Source of the DNA: CAZNYN01 sp964577295
GTDB lineage: Bacteria; Synergistota; Synergistia; Synergistales; Synergistaceae
Reading direction: 5' to 3'
DNA length: 64,000 bases
Assembly: GCA_964577295.1 (NCBI GenBank)
Contig: CAZNYN010000006.1
Location: forward strand, 1-64,000
This document shows positions 33,243 through 41,521 of the stretch, piece by piece. Position 1 is the first letter of the stretch. Each line of letters begins with the position of its first letter. The notes under the pieces were generated by a model. That model saw only the letters and a list, made by a program, of their open reading frames with translations, was not told the origin of the DNA and made no database searches. A program made the position numbers and the translations under genes.

Positions 33243-33304
33243 ATCTATTTAAGCTTAACCATGTTAAAATCACAAACCAGAATCTCGTATATATCTATTT
33301 AAGC
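33243..33304. repeat. pair of 12-base direct repeats in the YfcC-pepD gap
   Basis: ATCTATTTAAGC occurs at 33243-33254 and 33293-33304, exactly 50 bases apart. The second copy lies 25 bases before the pepD start. Direct repeats on one face of the helix suit an AraC-type regulator, and one is encoded nearby. Confidence 0.45.
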
Positions 33305-33329
33305 CGGATGGCTGAAAGGACTGAATTTT

Positions 33330-34808
33330 ATGACACGTTCATTTTCAAACACCGATGAACTTCTAACTCATACCGTTTTCCGCAACTTCGCAAAGATATG
33401 CGAAATACCTCATCCGAGCTTTCACGAAGAAAAAATAAGCGAATACCTTTATAACTGGGCAAAGGAGCGCTCACTTGATGTCACAAGAGACAAGAGCAAC
33501 AATATCTTTATACGCAAAGCAGCGACAAAAGGCTATGAAGACGCTCCCGCAATTCTGCTTCAGGCTCATATGGACATGGTATGTGTAAAGAGCGCCGACT
33601 CTGACCACGATTTTATTAATGACCCTATAACAATGGTACTGGACGGGGACATACTCTCCACAGGAGGCAAGACTACATTGGGCGCGGATGACGGCATAGG
33701 CATGTCATACGCCCTCTCGGTTCTTGAGTCAGATACTCTTGAACATCCACCCATCGAAGCTCTCTTCACCACATCGGAAGAGGAAGATATGGGAGGAGCT
33801 CTTAATTTCGACACATCACTGCTTAAGGCTAAGTACCTGATAAACCTTGACCACGCAGTTGACAGCGAAATTCTTACAGGAAGCTGCGGGGGCATAGGCA
33901 TTAAAACTTTCCACAAATTAGAGAAAACAGTTGTTCCCTCAGATTGGAGCACCTTTGACATAAGCATAAGAGGCCTTAAGGGAGGACACTCGGGAGAGGA
34001 CATCCACAGAGGACACGGAAACGCGAGCATCCTTCTCGGCAGATTTATGGCTGAGTGCGTTTCAAAATTTCCCGTGCTTCTTTCATACATTAAAGGCGGC
34101 ACATTCAGGCTTGCAATCCCAAGCTATGCCGATGCGACAATATCTGCCGCACCTTCGGATATTCCGGCTTTAAAAGATATCGCTAGGGAAATGTCGGAAA
34201 TCTTCGCAAAAGAGTATGAGGCTACCGCTCCCGATTTTACATTGACTCTTAAAGAAGCCGACAGAGCGGAAAGTGCCGTCTCCTATGAGGATACAAAAAA
34301 ACTTATAACGACAATTATATTATCGCCGGACGGTATTTCGGAGATGAACGGCGGCGTTCCCGGAACAGTCGAAAGCTCCGACAACATGGGAGAAATGTAC
34401 ATGGAAGGAGACACTTTGATCATTATATATGAGATCAGAGCGTCTTTTAAATCGACACAGGAATACCTTGTGCGAAAGATAACAACTCTGACAAAAATGA
34501 TGGGAGCTGAATACGAAACCTTCTCTGCATATCCAGGATGGGCTTTCTCGCCCGTCTCACCATTAAGAGAGACAGCTCTGCGAATCTACAAGGAAAAGTA
34601 CGGCTCAGACATGACAGTCACAGTTGTCCATGCCGGACTTGAAGTGGGATGCTTCATAGAAGGCAAAAGAGATCTGGATGCAATATCCATCGGGCCGAAC
34701 TGCTGGTATTTCCACTCTCCGTCAGAGTGCACAAGCGTATCTTCGGTCTGCAAAACATGGGATTTCCTATGTGCACTGCTTGCCGAAGGGAGAAGCCTGC
34801 CCAAATGA
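33330..34808 (+). CDS. pepD: aminoacyl-histidine dipeptidase (beta-Ala-His dipeptidase)
   Basis: This 492-residue M20-family dipeptidase has LLQAHMDMVCVK with the first zinc ligand and catalytic aspartate, TTLGADDGIG with the bridging aspartate, FTTSEEEDMGG with the general-base glutamates, and LKGGHSGEDIHRGHGN in the lid domain. The late HAGLEVGCF supplies further site residues. It cleaves Xaa-His and other dipeptides in the cytoplasm. A GAAAGGA site lies upstream. Its stop overlaps the start of the MFS transporter gene (ATGA), so the two are translationally coupled and may act on the same dipeptides or products. Confidence 0.93.
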   Translation: MTRSFSNTDELLTHTVFRNFAKICEIPHPSFHEEKISEYLYNWAKERSLDVTRDKSNNIFIRKAATKGYEDAPAILLQAHMDMVCVKSADSDHDFINDPITMVLDGDILSTGGKTTLGADDGIGMSYALSVLESDTLEHPPIEALFTTSEEEDMGGALNFDTSLLKAKYLINLDHAVDSEILTGSCGGIGIKTFHKLEKTVVPSDWSTFDISIRGLKGGHSGEDIHRGHGNASILLGRFMAECVSKFPVLLSYIKGGTFRLAIPSYADATISAAPSDIPALKDIAREMSEIFAKEYEATAPDFTLTLKEADRAESAVSYEDTKKLITTIILSPDGISEMNGGVPGTVESSDNMGEMYMEGDTLIIIYEIRASFKSTQEYLVRKITTLTKMMGAEYETFSAYPGWAFSPVSPLRETALRIYKEKYGSDMTVTVVHAGLEVGCFIEGKRDLDAISIGPNCWYFHSPSECTSVSSVCKTWDFLCALLAEGRSLPK

Positions 34809-35947
34809 TTCTGCTGGTCTTCCTTGCCTATTACGGCATAAATTGCTTTATTAACGTATACTTTATATTCGGCCCTCTCTATGAGAAATTTGGAGCATCT
34901 CCCGGCGAGGTGGGGCTTTTTCTGAGTATATTCTATATGGCAATGATTGCATGCCGCCCGCTCGGAAGTCTCACAATGGAAAGAGCCGGCATCAGAAAAA
35001 CTCTGATGGGGAGTTCTCTGATATCCGCTGCTGCTGCGGCCGGGATGGCGATATCGCTGGCTTTGTCTCTCTCCTCTCCTCTGCTCTTTTTCCGTGCTGT
35101 CTCGGGAGTAAGCGCCAGCATATTTATTGTGGCGACAGTAGCATATCAGTCCATGATACTGGACGAAAAGAACCGCGGCTGGGGATTCGCCCTTTTTACA
35201 ACAGGCTCTATGTTTCCTCTGGCCACAGTCATTCCTCTGTCGGAATGGATTCTGAAGCAGGGATACAACTATGTTTACATGTGGCTTCCGGTAGTTGTGG
35301 CGGCAATCTGCTTCGGCATAAGCTGCATTATGAAGGAGACAGCCCAAGTAGAGAAAAAAGAGAAGGCATGGGGTACATATTCGGAGCTGTTTAAAATTAA
35401 AGGAGTCCCGACACTTTACCTATCCGGGATATTAATGTCCGTAGCAGACAGCATGACACTCTGCGTGGCAATGCTCGCAGTAGACAGAGGCGTATCTGTC
35501 TCATACTTCATGATATCTGTCTCCGTAGCCGCAGTCTGCATACGCACACTCGGCTTTAAGGTGATGAACAGCATACCCAGGCTTCTGCTCGCCGCACCGT
35601 CTGCCGCTCTCATGGGACTTTCCGTGCTATTCCTCTCTTTCAGTTCTACTCCGTTCTTCTTCGTAATCTTCGGTCTGCTCTTCGGGCTAGGCATCGGCAT
35701 GGGATATCCTACACACCTTTCGCTGATCGGCGACATTGTGCCTATTAAGCTCCACCCAAAAGCCACAGGCGGATTTCTGCTCTTTTATGATTTCGGCTGG
35801 GTAGCGACTCCCCTGCTCTTCGGTGCCATAGCGCCGCTCTTCGGTGCAAGCGGAGCATTCCGCGCTATAGGAATAGTCGCCTTTGCATGCTCCGCGGCAA
35901 TACAGTATTTTCTCTGGATGCCGATGTGGAGAGAGCGCAAAGCTTAG
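34805..35947 (+). CDS. MFS transporter
   Basis: This 380-residue protein has about twelve hydrophobic helices in two halves. The loop between helices 2 and 3 reads GSLTMERAGIRKTLMG, a variant of the MFS A motif, and FGLGIGMGYPTHLSL lies in the second half. The ATG overlaps the pepD stop codon; GGGAGAAG inside pepD serves as ribosome site. A longer in-frame extension into pepD has no MFS-like sequence. Substrate unknown; coupling to pepD points to an amino acid or dipeptide. Confidence 0.88.
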   Translation: MILLVFLAYYGINCFINVYFIFGPLYEKFGASPGEVGLFLSIFYMAMIACRPLGSLTMERAGIRKTLMGSSLISAAAAAGMAISLALSLSSPLLFFRAVSGVSASIFIVATVAYQSMILDEKNRGWGFALFTTGSMFPLATVIPLSEWILKQGYNYVYMWLPVVVAAICFGISCIMKETAQVEKKEKAWGTYSELFKIKGVPTLYLSGILMSVADSMTLCVAMLAVDRGVSVSYFMISVSVAAVCIRTLGFKVMNSIPRLLLAAPSAALMGLSVLFLSFSSTPFFFVIFGLLFGLGIGMGYPTHLSLIGDIVPIKLHPKATGGFLLFYDFGWVATPLLFGAIAPLFGASGAFRAIGIVAFACSAAIQYFLWMPMWRERKA

Positions 35948-35973
35948 CATTCATTTAACACAGATACAGACAA

Positions 35974-36023
35974 AAAAGCCGTGCCGCGTTAGTAAAAAAC
36001 GTGACACGGCTTTTCACGTTTTT
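35974..36023 (+). terminator. two overlapping alternative hairpins ahead of the betaine reductase genes
   Basis: Hairpin A pairs AAAAGCCGTG (35974-35983) with CACGGCTTTT (36005-36014). Hairpin B pairs AAAAACGTGA (35995-36004) with TCACGTTTTT (36014-36023). Each has its own T run, and the two share a base and cannot both form fully. They end the pepD-MFS transcript and may also act as an attenuator. Confidence 0.75.
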
Positions 36024-36146
36024 GGGAATTGTTCTCTAATGACGTTTTAGAGTTAAATGTTAGTAAAGTTACGAGGGATGAGCAGAGCAATCCCTGTTTT
36101 GCTTACACAAATTTTTTTAAAATATATATTTAAAGGAGGAGAAATA

Positions 36147-37454
36147 ATGAGACTTGAAATCGGCAGCTTCAAAGTGAAAGACATCGTCTTCGGAGACAAG
36201 ACCGCATATTGCGGAGGAATCCTGACGGTGGATAAGGAAGACGCCCTTCGCGTTGTACGCGAAGACAGTCACATTACGGAGGCGGAGCTTCTTATAGTTC
36301 GCCCGGGAGATATGGTAAGACTTTGCCCAGTTAAGGAATCCGTTGAATTCAGATGTAAGGTGAGCGGCGGAATCGGCGCATATCCGGGAGCCACAAGCCC
36401 CTTGGGTCAGGCCGGAATGGGCAGAACCCACGTACTCGCCGATGCAACGCTGCTTTCCGTAGGCAAGCATTGGGGAGGATTCCAGGACGGACTTATCGAC
36501 ATGGGAGGCCCCTACCAGCACCACACGATCTGGGGAGACATGGTTAACCTCGTTCTCGTAGCAGATACTGACGAGCTTTTCGAGCAGAGAGAGCAGCAGA
36601 AGAAAAACCATGCAATCAGATGGGCTTCAATGCGCCTTGCAGAACATATAGCTCAGTGCGTGCGCGACATGGAGCCGGAGATTCTTGACGTTTACGACCT
36701 TCCCGCAATCCCCGACCGCGACGAAAAGACAAAGGCCCTTCCCGGCGTAGTCTACGTTCTTCAGCCTCAGACACAGATGGAAGCATTGGGCTACAACACT
36801 CTCATCTACGGATGGGACGGCAACAGAATGCTCCCGACCTTTATGCACCCCAACGAACTTCTTGACGGCTGCATGGTTTCCGGCAGCTTCATGCCCAGCT
36901 CATCAAAGATGTCAACCTACGAATTCTCCACAAACCCGATGGTGAAGCGTCTCTATGCCGAGCACGGCAAGACGATAAACTTCCTCGGAGTAATCATGTC
37001 TACTCTGAACCCCAAGATGGACGAAAAGACACGCTGCGTCCAGATGGCCGGTCAGATGGCTGTAAGCCTCGGAGCTTCCGCGGCAGTAGTGGCCGAAGAG
37101 GGCTACGGCAACCCTGACGTAGACTACACGGCAATGCTTGTGGAGCTTGAAAGGCTCGGGATAAAGACTGTCGGTATCTCGGACGAAGCGACAGGCAGAG
37201 ACGGAGCGTCACAGCCCCTCGTTTCTATGAACCCCGCGACAAACGCACTCGTATCCACGGGCAACGTATCACAGTTCTACGACATGCCTGCAATGGAAGT
37301 TATAGGCGAGCTTGAAGCTCTCGCACGCGACGGAAACTCCGGCGGCTGGGAAGGCTGCATCAACCCGGACGGCTCCTGCGTCATGGAGAACAACGGAATG
37401 TTCTGCGCAAACCACATCAGCGGCTACTCAAAGAGAACCTGCGCTGATTTCTAA
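36147..37454 (+). CDS. grdI: betaine/sarcosine/glycine reductase component B, pyruvoyl precursor (GrdE/G/I family)
   Basis: This 435-residue proprotein belongs to the GrdE/GrdG/GrdI family. It is cut into two subunits at a cysteine that becomes a pyruvoyl group; here the expected cysteine is C242 in LLDGCMVSG, the position I recall for Clostridium GrdE. The substrate amine binds the pyruvoyl group as a Schiff base before the selenoprotein subunit takes up the carboxymethyl group. AAAGGAGGAG precedes the ATG. The selenoprotein partner starts 19 bases downstream and a BCCT transporter follows, so betaine is the likeliest substrate; the gene letter is an inference. Confidence 0.85.
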   Translation: MRLEIGSFKVKDIVFGDKTAYCGGILTVDKEDALRVVREDSHITEAELLIVRPGDMVRLCPVKESVEFRCKVSGGIGAYPGATSPLGQAGMGRTHVLADATLLSVGKHWGGFQDGLIDMGGPYQHHTIWGDMVNLVLVADTDELFEQREQQKKNHAIRWASMRLAEHIAQCVRDMEPEILDVYDLPAIPDRDEKTKALPGVVYVLQPQTQMEALGYNTLIYGWDGNRMLPTFMHPNELLDGCMVSGSFMPSSSKMSTYEFSTNPMVKRLYAEHGKTINFLGVIMSTLNPKMDEKTRCVQMAGQMAVSLGASAAVVAEEGYGNPDVDYTAMLVELERLGIKTVGISDEATGRDGASQPLVSMNPATNALVSTGNVSQFYDMPAMEVIGELEALARDGNSGGWEGCINPDGSCVMENNGMFCANHISGYSKRTCADF

Positions 37455-37473
37455 ATCTTGGGAGGTGAAATTC

Positions 37474-38784
37474 ATGAAAGCTGTTCATTATATAAATCAG
37501 TTCTTCGGCCAGGTCGGCGGTGAAGATGCCGCAGACAGTAAGCCCATCTTCCATGAGGGACTTATAGGCTGTTCGATTATGCTCAACGATATGATGCCGA
37601 GTATCGAAGTCACAAATACTTTCGTATGCGGCGACAACTACATAACAAACCATACGGAAGAAGCTCTGGCTGAAATTTTCGCATGGCTTGACAAGAAAGA
37701 GTTTGACATTTTCTTCGCAGGCCCCGCCTTCATGGCAGGACGCTACGGGGTCGGATGCGGACTTCTCTGCAAGGCCATAGCCGACCGCTACAACGTACCG
37801 GTCATCACTTCCATGAACGAAGAGAACCCCGGCGTTGACGAATACAAAGCTAACTGCTACATCTTTAAAGGCGGCAGAAAAGCAACCTTTATGAAGGAAG
37901 ACCTAACTCTTATGGCGGCCTTCGCAGAGAAAATCGCGGCAAAAGCCGAGCTTCGCCCCGCTGCCGAGGAAGGCTACTTCCCGCGCGGCATTCGCTACGA
38001 GTTGCCCGAACCCAGCGGAGTAATGGCCGCGGACAGAGTTATAGACATGCTCCTTAAGAAACTCAACGGCGAACCATACCAGACGGAACTTGTAATTCCG
38101 AAGATGGACAGAATTCCGCCCGCAACACCTGTAAAAGACCTTAGCAAATGCACGATAGCCCTTGTAACGTCAAGCGGTGTCGTTCCCTTCGACAACCCAG
38201 ACAGGATTCAGAGCGCGTCGGCTCAGAAGTGGGGCAAGTACAATATAGCCGGCAAAGACGGCCTGCCCGAAGGCGAGTACAAGACAATTCACGCAGGATT
38301 TGACCCCGAAGCGATGTGCAAAGTTCCCGACAGAGGCGTACCTGTCGATGCAATGCGCGCTTATGAGAAAGAGGGTAAATTCGCCAAGCTTCACGATTAC
38401 TTCTATACAACGGTAGGAACAGGCACGACACAGAACTATGCCGCAAAGTTCGGACGCGAAATCGCGGCGGAGCTGAAACAGGCAAATGTTGATGCCGTGG
38501 TTCTGACAGCCACTTGAGGAACCTGTACTCGTTGCGGTGCAACGATGGCAAAAGAAATTGAGCGCACAGGAATCCCCGTTGTCGTAATGTGCAACCTTAT
38601 AGACGTCGCGAAGACAGTCGGTTCAAACAGAATGGTTCAGACAGTCTCCGTACCTTATCCGCTGGGCGACCCGCAGATGTCAAAAGAGGCGGAATGGACT
38701 CTCCGCTACCACAGAGTCGGTGTGGCTCTTGACTCGCTGGCAGTTGAACTGAGCGAGCCCAAAGTTTTCCCCACAAAATTCTAA
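37474..38784 (+). CDS. grdH: betaine/sarcosine/glycine reductase component B selenoprotein (GrdB/F/H family), TGA = selenocysteine
   Basis: This gene encodes 436 residues with selenocysteine at codon 348 (TGA, 38515-38517) in the context Ala-Thr-Sec-Gly-Thr-Cys-Thr-Arg-Cys-Gly. The frame stays open on both sides, and both parts match the GrdB/GrdF/GrdH family. The selenol takes the carboxymethyl group from the pyruvoyl-bound substrate and passes it to selenoprotein A. A bacterial SECIS hairpin follows the TGA. GGGAGGTGAA precedes the ATG. GrdA, GrdC and GrdD are not in the window and must be elsewhere. Automated calling would split this gene into two. Confidence 0.93.
38530..38544 (+). promoter_or_regulatory. 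bacterial SECIS element inside grdH
   Basis: CGTTGC (38530-38535) and GCAACG (38539-38544) form a perfect 6-base-pair stem with apical loop GGT. The loop guanines lie 19-20 bases after the TGA, within the 16-37 base range usual for bacterial SECIS elements, where SelB binds a G-led apical loop. Confidence 0.85.
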
Positions 38785-38801
38785 ACCGGTTCTAAAATAG
38801 G

Positions 38802-38853
38802 GGGAGGGCAAGGTTAGGAGTATCTCTGTTTCAGCCTTAGCCTTCCCTCTTTT
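38802..38853 (+). terminator. imperfect terminator between grdH and the BCCT gene
   Basis: GAGGGCAAGGTTAGG pairs with CCTTAGCCTTCCCTC with one bulge and two wobble pairs around a loop of about 15 bases, then TTTT. It probably reduces rather than abolishes transcription into the transporter gene. Confidence 0.65.
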
Positions 38854-38912
38854 AGGCAAGATTCGGGCACAAATGTATCTGTGCTGCCTCAGCACGAAAG
38901 GAGCAGTTTGCA

Positions 38913-40433
38913 ATGACGAAGGATAATGCTGCACAAAGCAAATACAACCCCGTCTATATAATTTCCATAGCAATAACATTCGCACTCGTCTTCTGGGGAC
39001 TTATCTCTCCGGACTCTTTCGGAAACTTTGCAAAGATACTCAACGGCGGTCTCACAAAATATTTTGGGTGGGGCTACATGCTCACTATGAATATCTTTGT
39101 CGTGTTCTGCATATTCGCGGCATTAAGCCGCTTTGGCTCCGTGCGTCTCGGCCCTTCGGACTCACGCCCCGAATACAGCAATATGTCATGGTTTGCAATG
39201 CTCTTCTCCGCAGGAATGGGAGTAGGCCTTGTATTCTACGGCGCGGCTGAGCCTCTCTTCCACTTCGGCTCTGTGCCTTTCGGCGCTCAGGCAGGCTCGG
39301 TACAGGCGGCACGCGATGCAATGCAGATATCCTTCTTCCACTGGGGACTTCACCCATGGGCTGGATATGCAGTAATAGCGATGCCTCTTGCCTATTACCA
39401 GTTCCGCCACAATACACCGGGACTCATCAGCTCCGTCTTTATACCTCTGGTGGGAGAAGAGAAGGTACGCGGAACTTTCGGCAAGACAGTCGACATCCTT
39501 GCAATATTCGCGACCTTAGCAGGCATCACAACATCTCTCGGACTCGGCACACTGCAGCTTAACAGCGGACTTAACGCCATATTCGGAATACCCAAGACTA
39601 CCTTCGTACAGATAGCGATTATAGGTGTTCTGGCTCTGCTCTACACAGGCTCGGCTATATTGGGAATAGAAAAAGGCATTAAAAAAGTCGCAGACTTTAA
39701 CCTCTGGATATGCTTAGGCCTCATGCTCGCACTCTTCCTCGTAGGGCCAAGTCTTCCCATAGTAAACTCCCTTATGACCGGAATAGGCGACTACACAAGC
39801 GGACTGATCAAAGAAAGCTTCTCTCTCGCCCCATACGGCGGAGATTACGAATCATTCCTCAACGGCTGGACTCTCTACTACTGGGCATGGTGGATTTCAT
39901 GGGCGCCCTTCGTCGGTTCATTCGTGGCACGCATTTCACGCGGACGCACTGTACGCGAATTTGTAAGCGGAGTTCTCATCGTACCGGCACTCGGAAGCTT
40001 CACGTGGTTTGCAATCTTCGGAACTTCTGCCCTGCACCTCGAACTCGTGCGCCACATCAATGTATCGGCGGAAGTTCTTAAGGATGTCTCCGTCGGAATC
40101 TTTGAAATGTACAAGTACTACACATTCGGAACAATAATGTCCACTGTTATGATTATCCTCATCATAACCTTCTTTGTAACTTCGGCGAACTCGGGAACCT
40201 TCGTCCTTTCCATGCTGTCCACACACGGCGACCTAAACCCGCCAAAGGGCAAGATGGGAATCTGGGGAATCCTTATGGCGGCTCTTGCCATAGTGCTCCT
40301 TATCTCCGGCGGACTTCAGAATCTCCAGACTGTATCCCTTGCAGCAGCCGCTCCCTTCTCACTCATAATGGTCTGCGCATGCGTAGCTTTCTGGAAAGCT
40401 CTCACCTCGGACGAGCGTGAAGGCAAGCTTTAG
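38913..40433 (+). CDS. BCCT-family betaine/choline/carnitine transporter
   Basis: This 506-residue protein has twelve hydrophobic helices and BCCT signatures: FSAGMGVGLVFYGAAEP (the glycine-rich stretch), FFHWGLHPWA, and YWAWWISWAPFVGSFVARISRGRTVREF with the aromatic substrate box. BCCT carriers import quaternary amines such as glycine betaine with sodium or protons, or exchange them. GAAAGGAG precedes the ATG, and a small hairpin (GTGCTG/CAGCAC, 38881-38895) lies just before it. Linked to component B of a reductase, it most likely supplies betaine for reductive fermentation to trimethylamine and acetyl phosphate. Confidence 0.93.
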   Translation: MTKDNAAQSKYNPVYIISIAITFALVFWGLISPDSFGNFAKILNGGLTKYFGWGYMLTMNIFVVFCIFAALSRFGSVRLGPSDSRPEYSNMSWFAMLFSAGMGVGLVFYGAAEPLFHFGSVPFGAQAGSVQAARDAMQISFFHWGLHPWAGYAVIAMPLAYYQFRHNTPGLISSVFIPLVGEEKVRGTFGKTVDILAIFATLAGITTSLGLGTLQLNSGLNAIFGIPKTTFVQIAIIGVLALLYTGSAILGIEKGIKKVADFNLWICLGLMLALFLVGPSLPIVNSLMTGIGDYTSGLIKESFSLAPYGGDYESFLNGWTLYYWAWWISWAPFVGSFVARISRGRTVREFVSGVLIVPALGSFTWFAIFGTSALHLELVRHINVSAEVLKDVSVGIFEMYKYYTFGTIMSTVMIILIITFFVTSANSGTFVLSMLSTHGDLNPPKGKMGIWGILMAALAIVLLISGGLQNLQTVSLAAAAPFSLIMVCACVAFWKALTSDEREGKL

Positions 40434-40442
40434 GTAATATTA

Positions 40443-41420
40443 ATGGAGAGATCAATTCTCCTGTTTGAGCCGGACTTTCCCTGCTGGGACGAAGAAACTT
40501 TCGCCCTGGCGGGGGAAGATCCCTCCTCCATAAGAGAACTTTGCGGCAACGGCTTTCTCGTACCTGCCGAAGCAGGTTATGTGCTTTCGGAAAAGGGAGA
40601 GAACTTCAGGCAGGAGCAGGCGAAAGAAAATTATATCTCCGCTCTTCCTATACCAAAGTTCGACCCGCTCCTTTCTTTGTGGAACAACAGGCTCTATCTG
40701 CTCATGGAGCACGCCTTTATCGGACAATTCGGCATTAAGGAATACTCTCTTAATGAAGCACTTCCCGTCGTGCCGCAGCTTTCCGAGAGAGAAATTCTCA
40801 CAATAGAGGACGGAAAAGTAAAATATATTTGGAACAGCAGCGCTTTAATAAAAGACTTTATATCGGAATTTCCGAACAGCGGCGTAGGGTCAAGGCACTT
40901 AACTCCCCCGGGCGAGAACGCTCTGAATATGTGGATGGAGAAAAACGGCGCAAAGCGCTCCTACGTTTGCCCCAACCTTTTGCTGAGAAGCAGATACGAT
41001 TTTGAATTATACAGAAAGACAAAGGTCTGTGACTCTGATAAATACAAGATGAAAGACGCTGACAGGCTCTTCTTTTTTCATGTCACGGAAGAGAGCATTA
41101 AAGATTTTTACATAAATCTGGGTAAGTTACACATTTTTCTGCTGGGACAGAAAAGAGTCTATATTCCCGGCTACGCCGATATAGACAGCCATGATCAGGA
41201 GAATTGGACTATGGCAGTGGCAGTTGCCGATACAGAGAGTTCTCTTGAAAAAATAGCGTCAATAATCTCCGCTCAGGGCAAAGCCACCATAGATCCAATG
41301 CCGCCGCTTTTTATCATAGGTACCAGCATTGAGCGTCTTAGAGAGCAGGAAAAACCTGAAGACACAGTATATGACTGGTTTTGCGATAGGACAATTCACA
41401 TTGCGAGACCGGATATATAA
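40443..41420 (+). CDS. unrecognised 325-residue protein of the betaine reductase locus
   Basis: No family was recognised. The protein is soluble, without signal peptide or membrane helices, and rich in aromatic and acidic residues. Its first 70 residues look like a winged-helix-sized module (DEETFALAGEDPSSIRELCG, then GYVLSEKGENFRQEQ). The C-terminal part has WTMAVAVADTESSLEKIASI and ends DWFCDRTIHIARPDI. It starts 9 bases after the BCCT stop with only a weak AGG site, so it is read by coupling to that gene. A strong terminator follows. A regulatory or accessory role in the betaine pathway is a guess from position. Confidence 0.75.
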   Translation: MERSILLFEPDFPCWDEETFALAGEDPSSIRELCGNGFLVPAEAGYVLSEKGENFRQEQAKENYISALPIPKFDPLLSLWNNRLYLLMEHAFIGQFGIKEYSLNEALPVVPQLSEREILTIEDGKVKYIWNSSALIKDFISEFPNSGVGSRHLTPPGENALNMWMEKNGAKRSYVCPNLLLRSRYDFELYRKTKVCDSDKYKMKDADRLFFFHVTEESIKDFYINLGKLHIFLLGQKRVYIPGYADIDSHDQENWTMAVAVADTESSLEKIASIISAQGKATIDPMPPLFIIGTSIERLREQEKPEDTVYDWFCDRTIHIARPDI

Positions 41421-41474
41421 ATAAAAAGCTCACAACTGTCGTGCAGCAGTAAGTGATAAATCCATCCTTCTATT

Positions 41475-41520
41475 AAACAACAAAGCAGACCTCCGGGACG
41501 TGGTCTGCTTTGTTGTTTTT
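41475..41520. terminator. bidirectional terminator between the betaine locus and tsaC
   Basis: A 17-base perfect inverted repeat (41475-41491 and 41502-41518, core GCAGACC/GGTCTGC) has a 10-base loop and a T tract on the plus side. The tsaC stop codon lies immediately beyond it on the other strand. Confidence 0.9.
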
Positions 41521-41521
41521 A

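Noticed and set aside
35948..36146. Glycine riboswitch ahead of the reductase genes
   Set aside because: Only terminator-like hairpins and AT-rich sequence are present; no tandem aptamer pattern was seen.
36057..36146. Longer N terminus of the pyruvoyl precursor from an ATG 90 bases upstream
   Set aside because: The strong AAAGGAGGAG site lies just before the internal ATG, and that start places the cysteine at 242.
38515..38517. In-frame TGA as a nonsense mutation making grdH a pseudogene
   Set aside because: The frame and family match continue beyond it, the position is the known selenocysteine site, and a SECIS hairpin follows.
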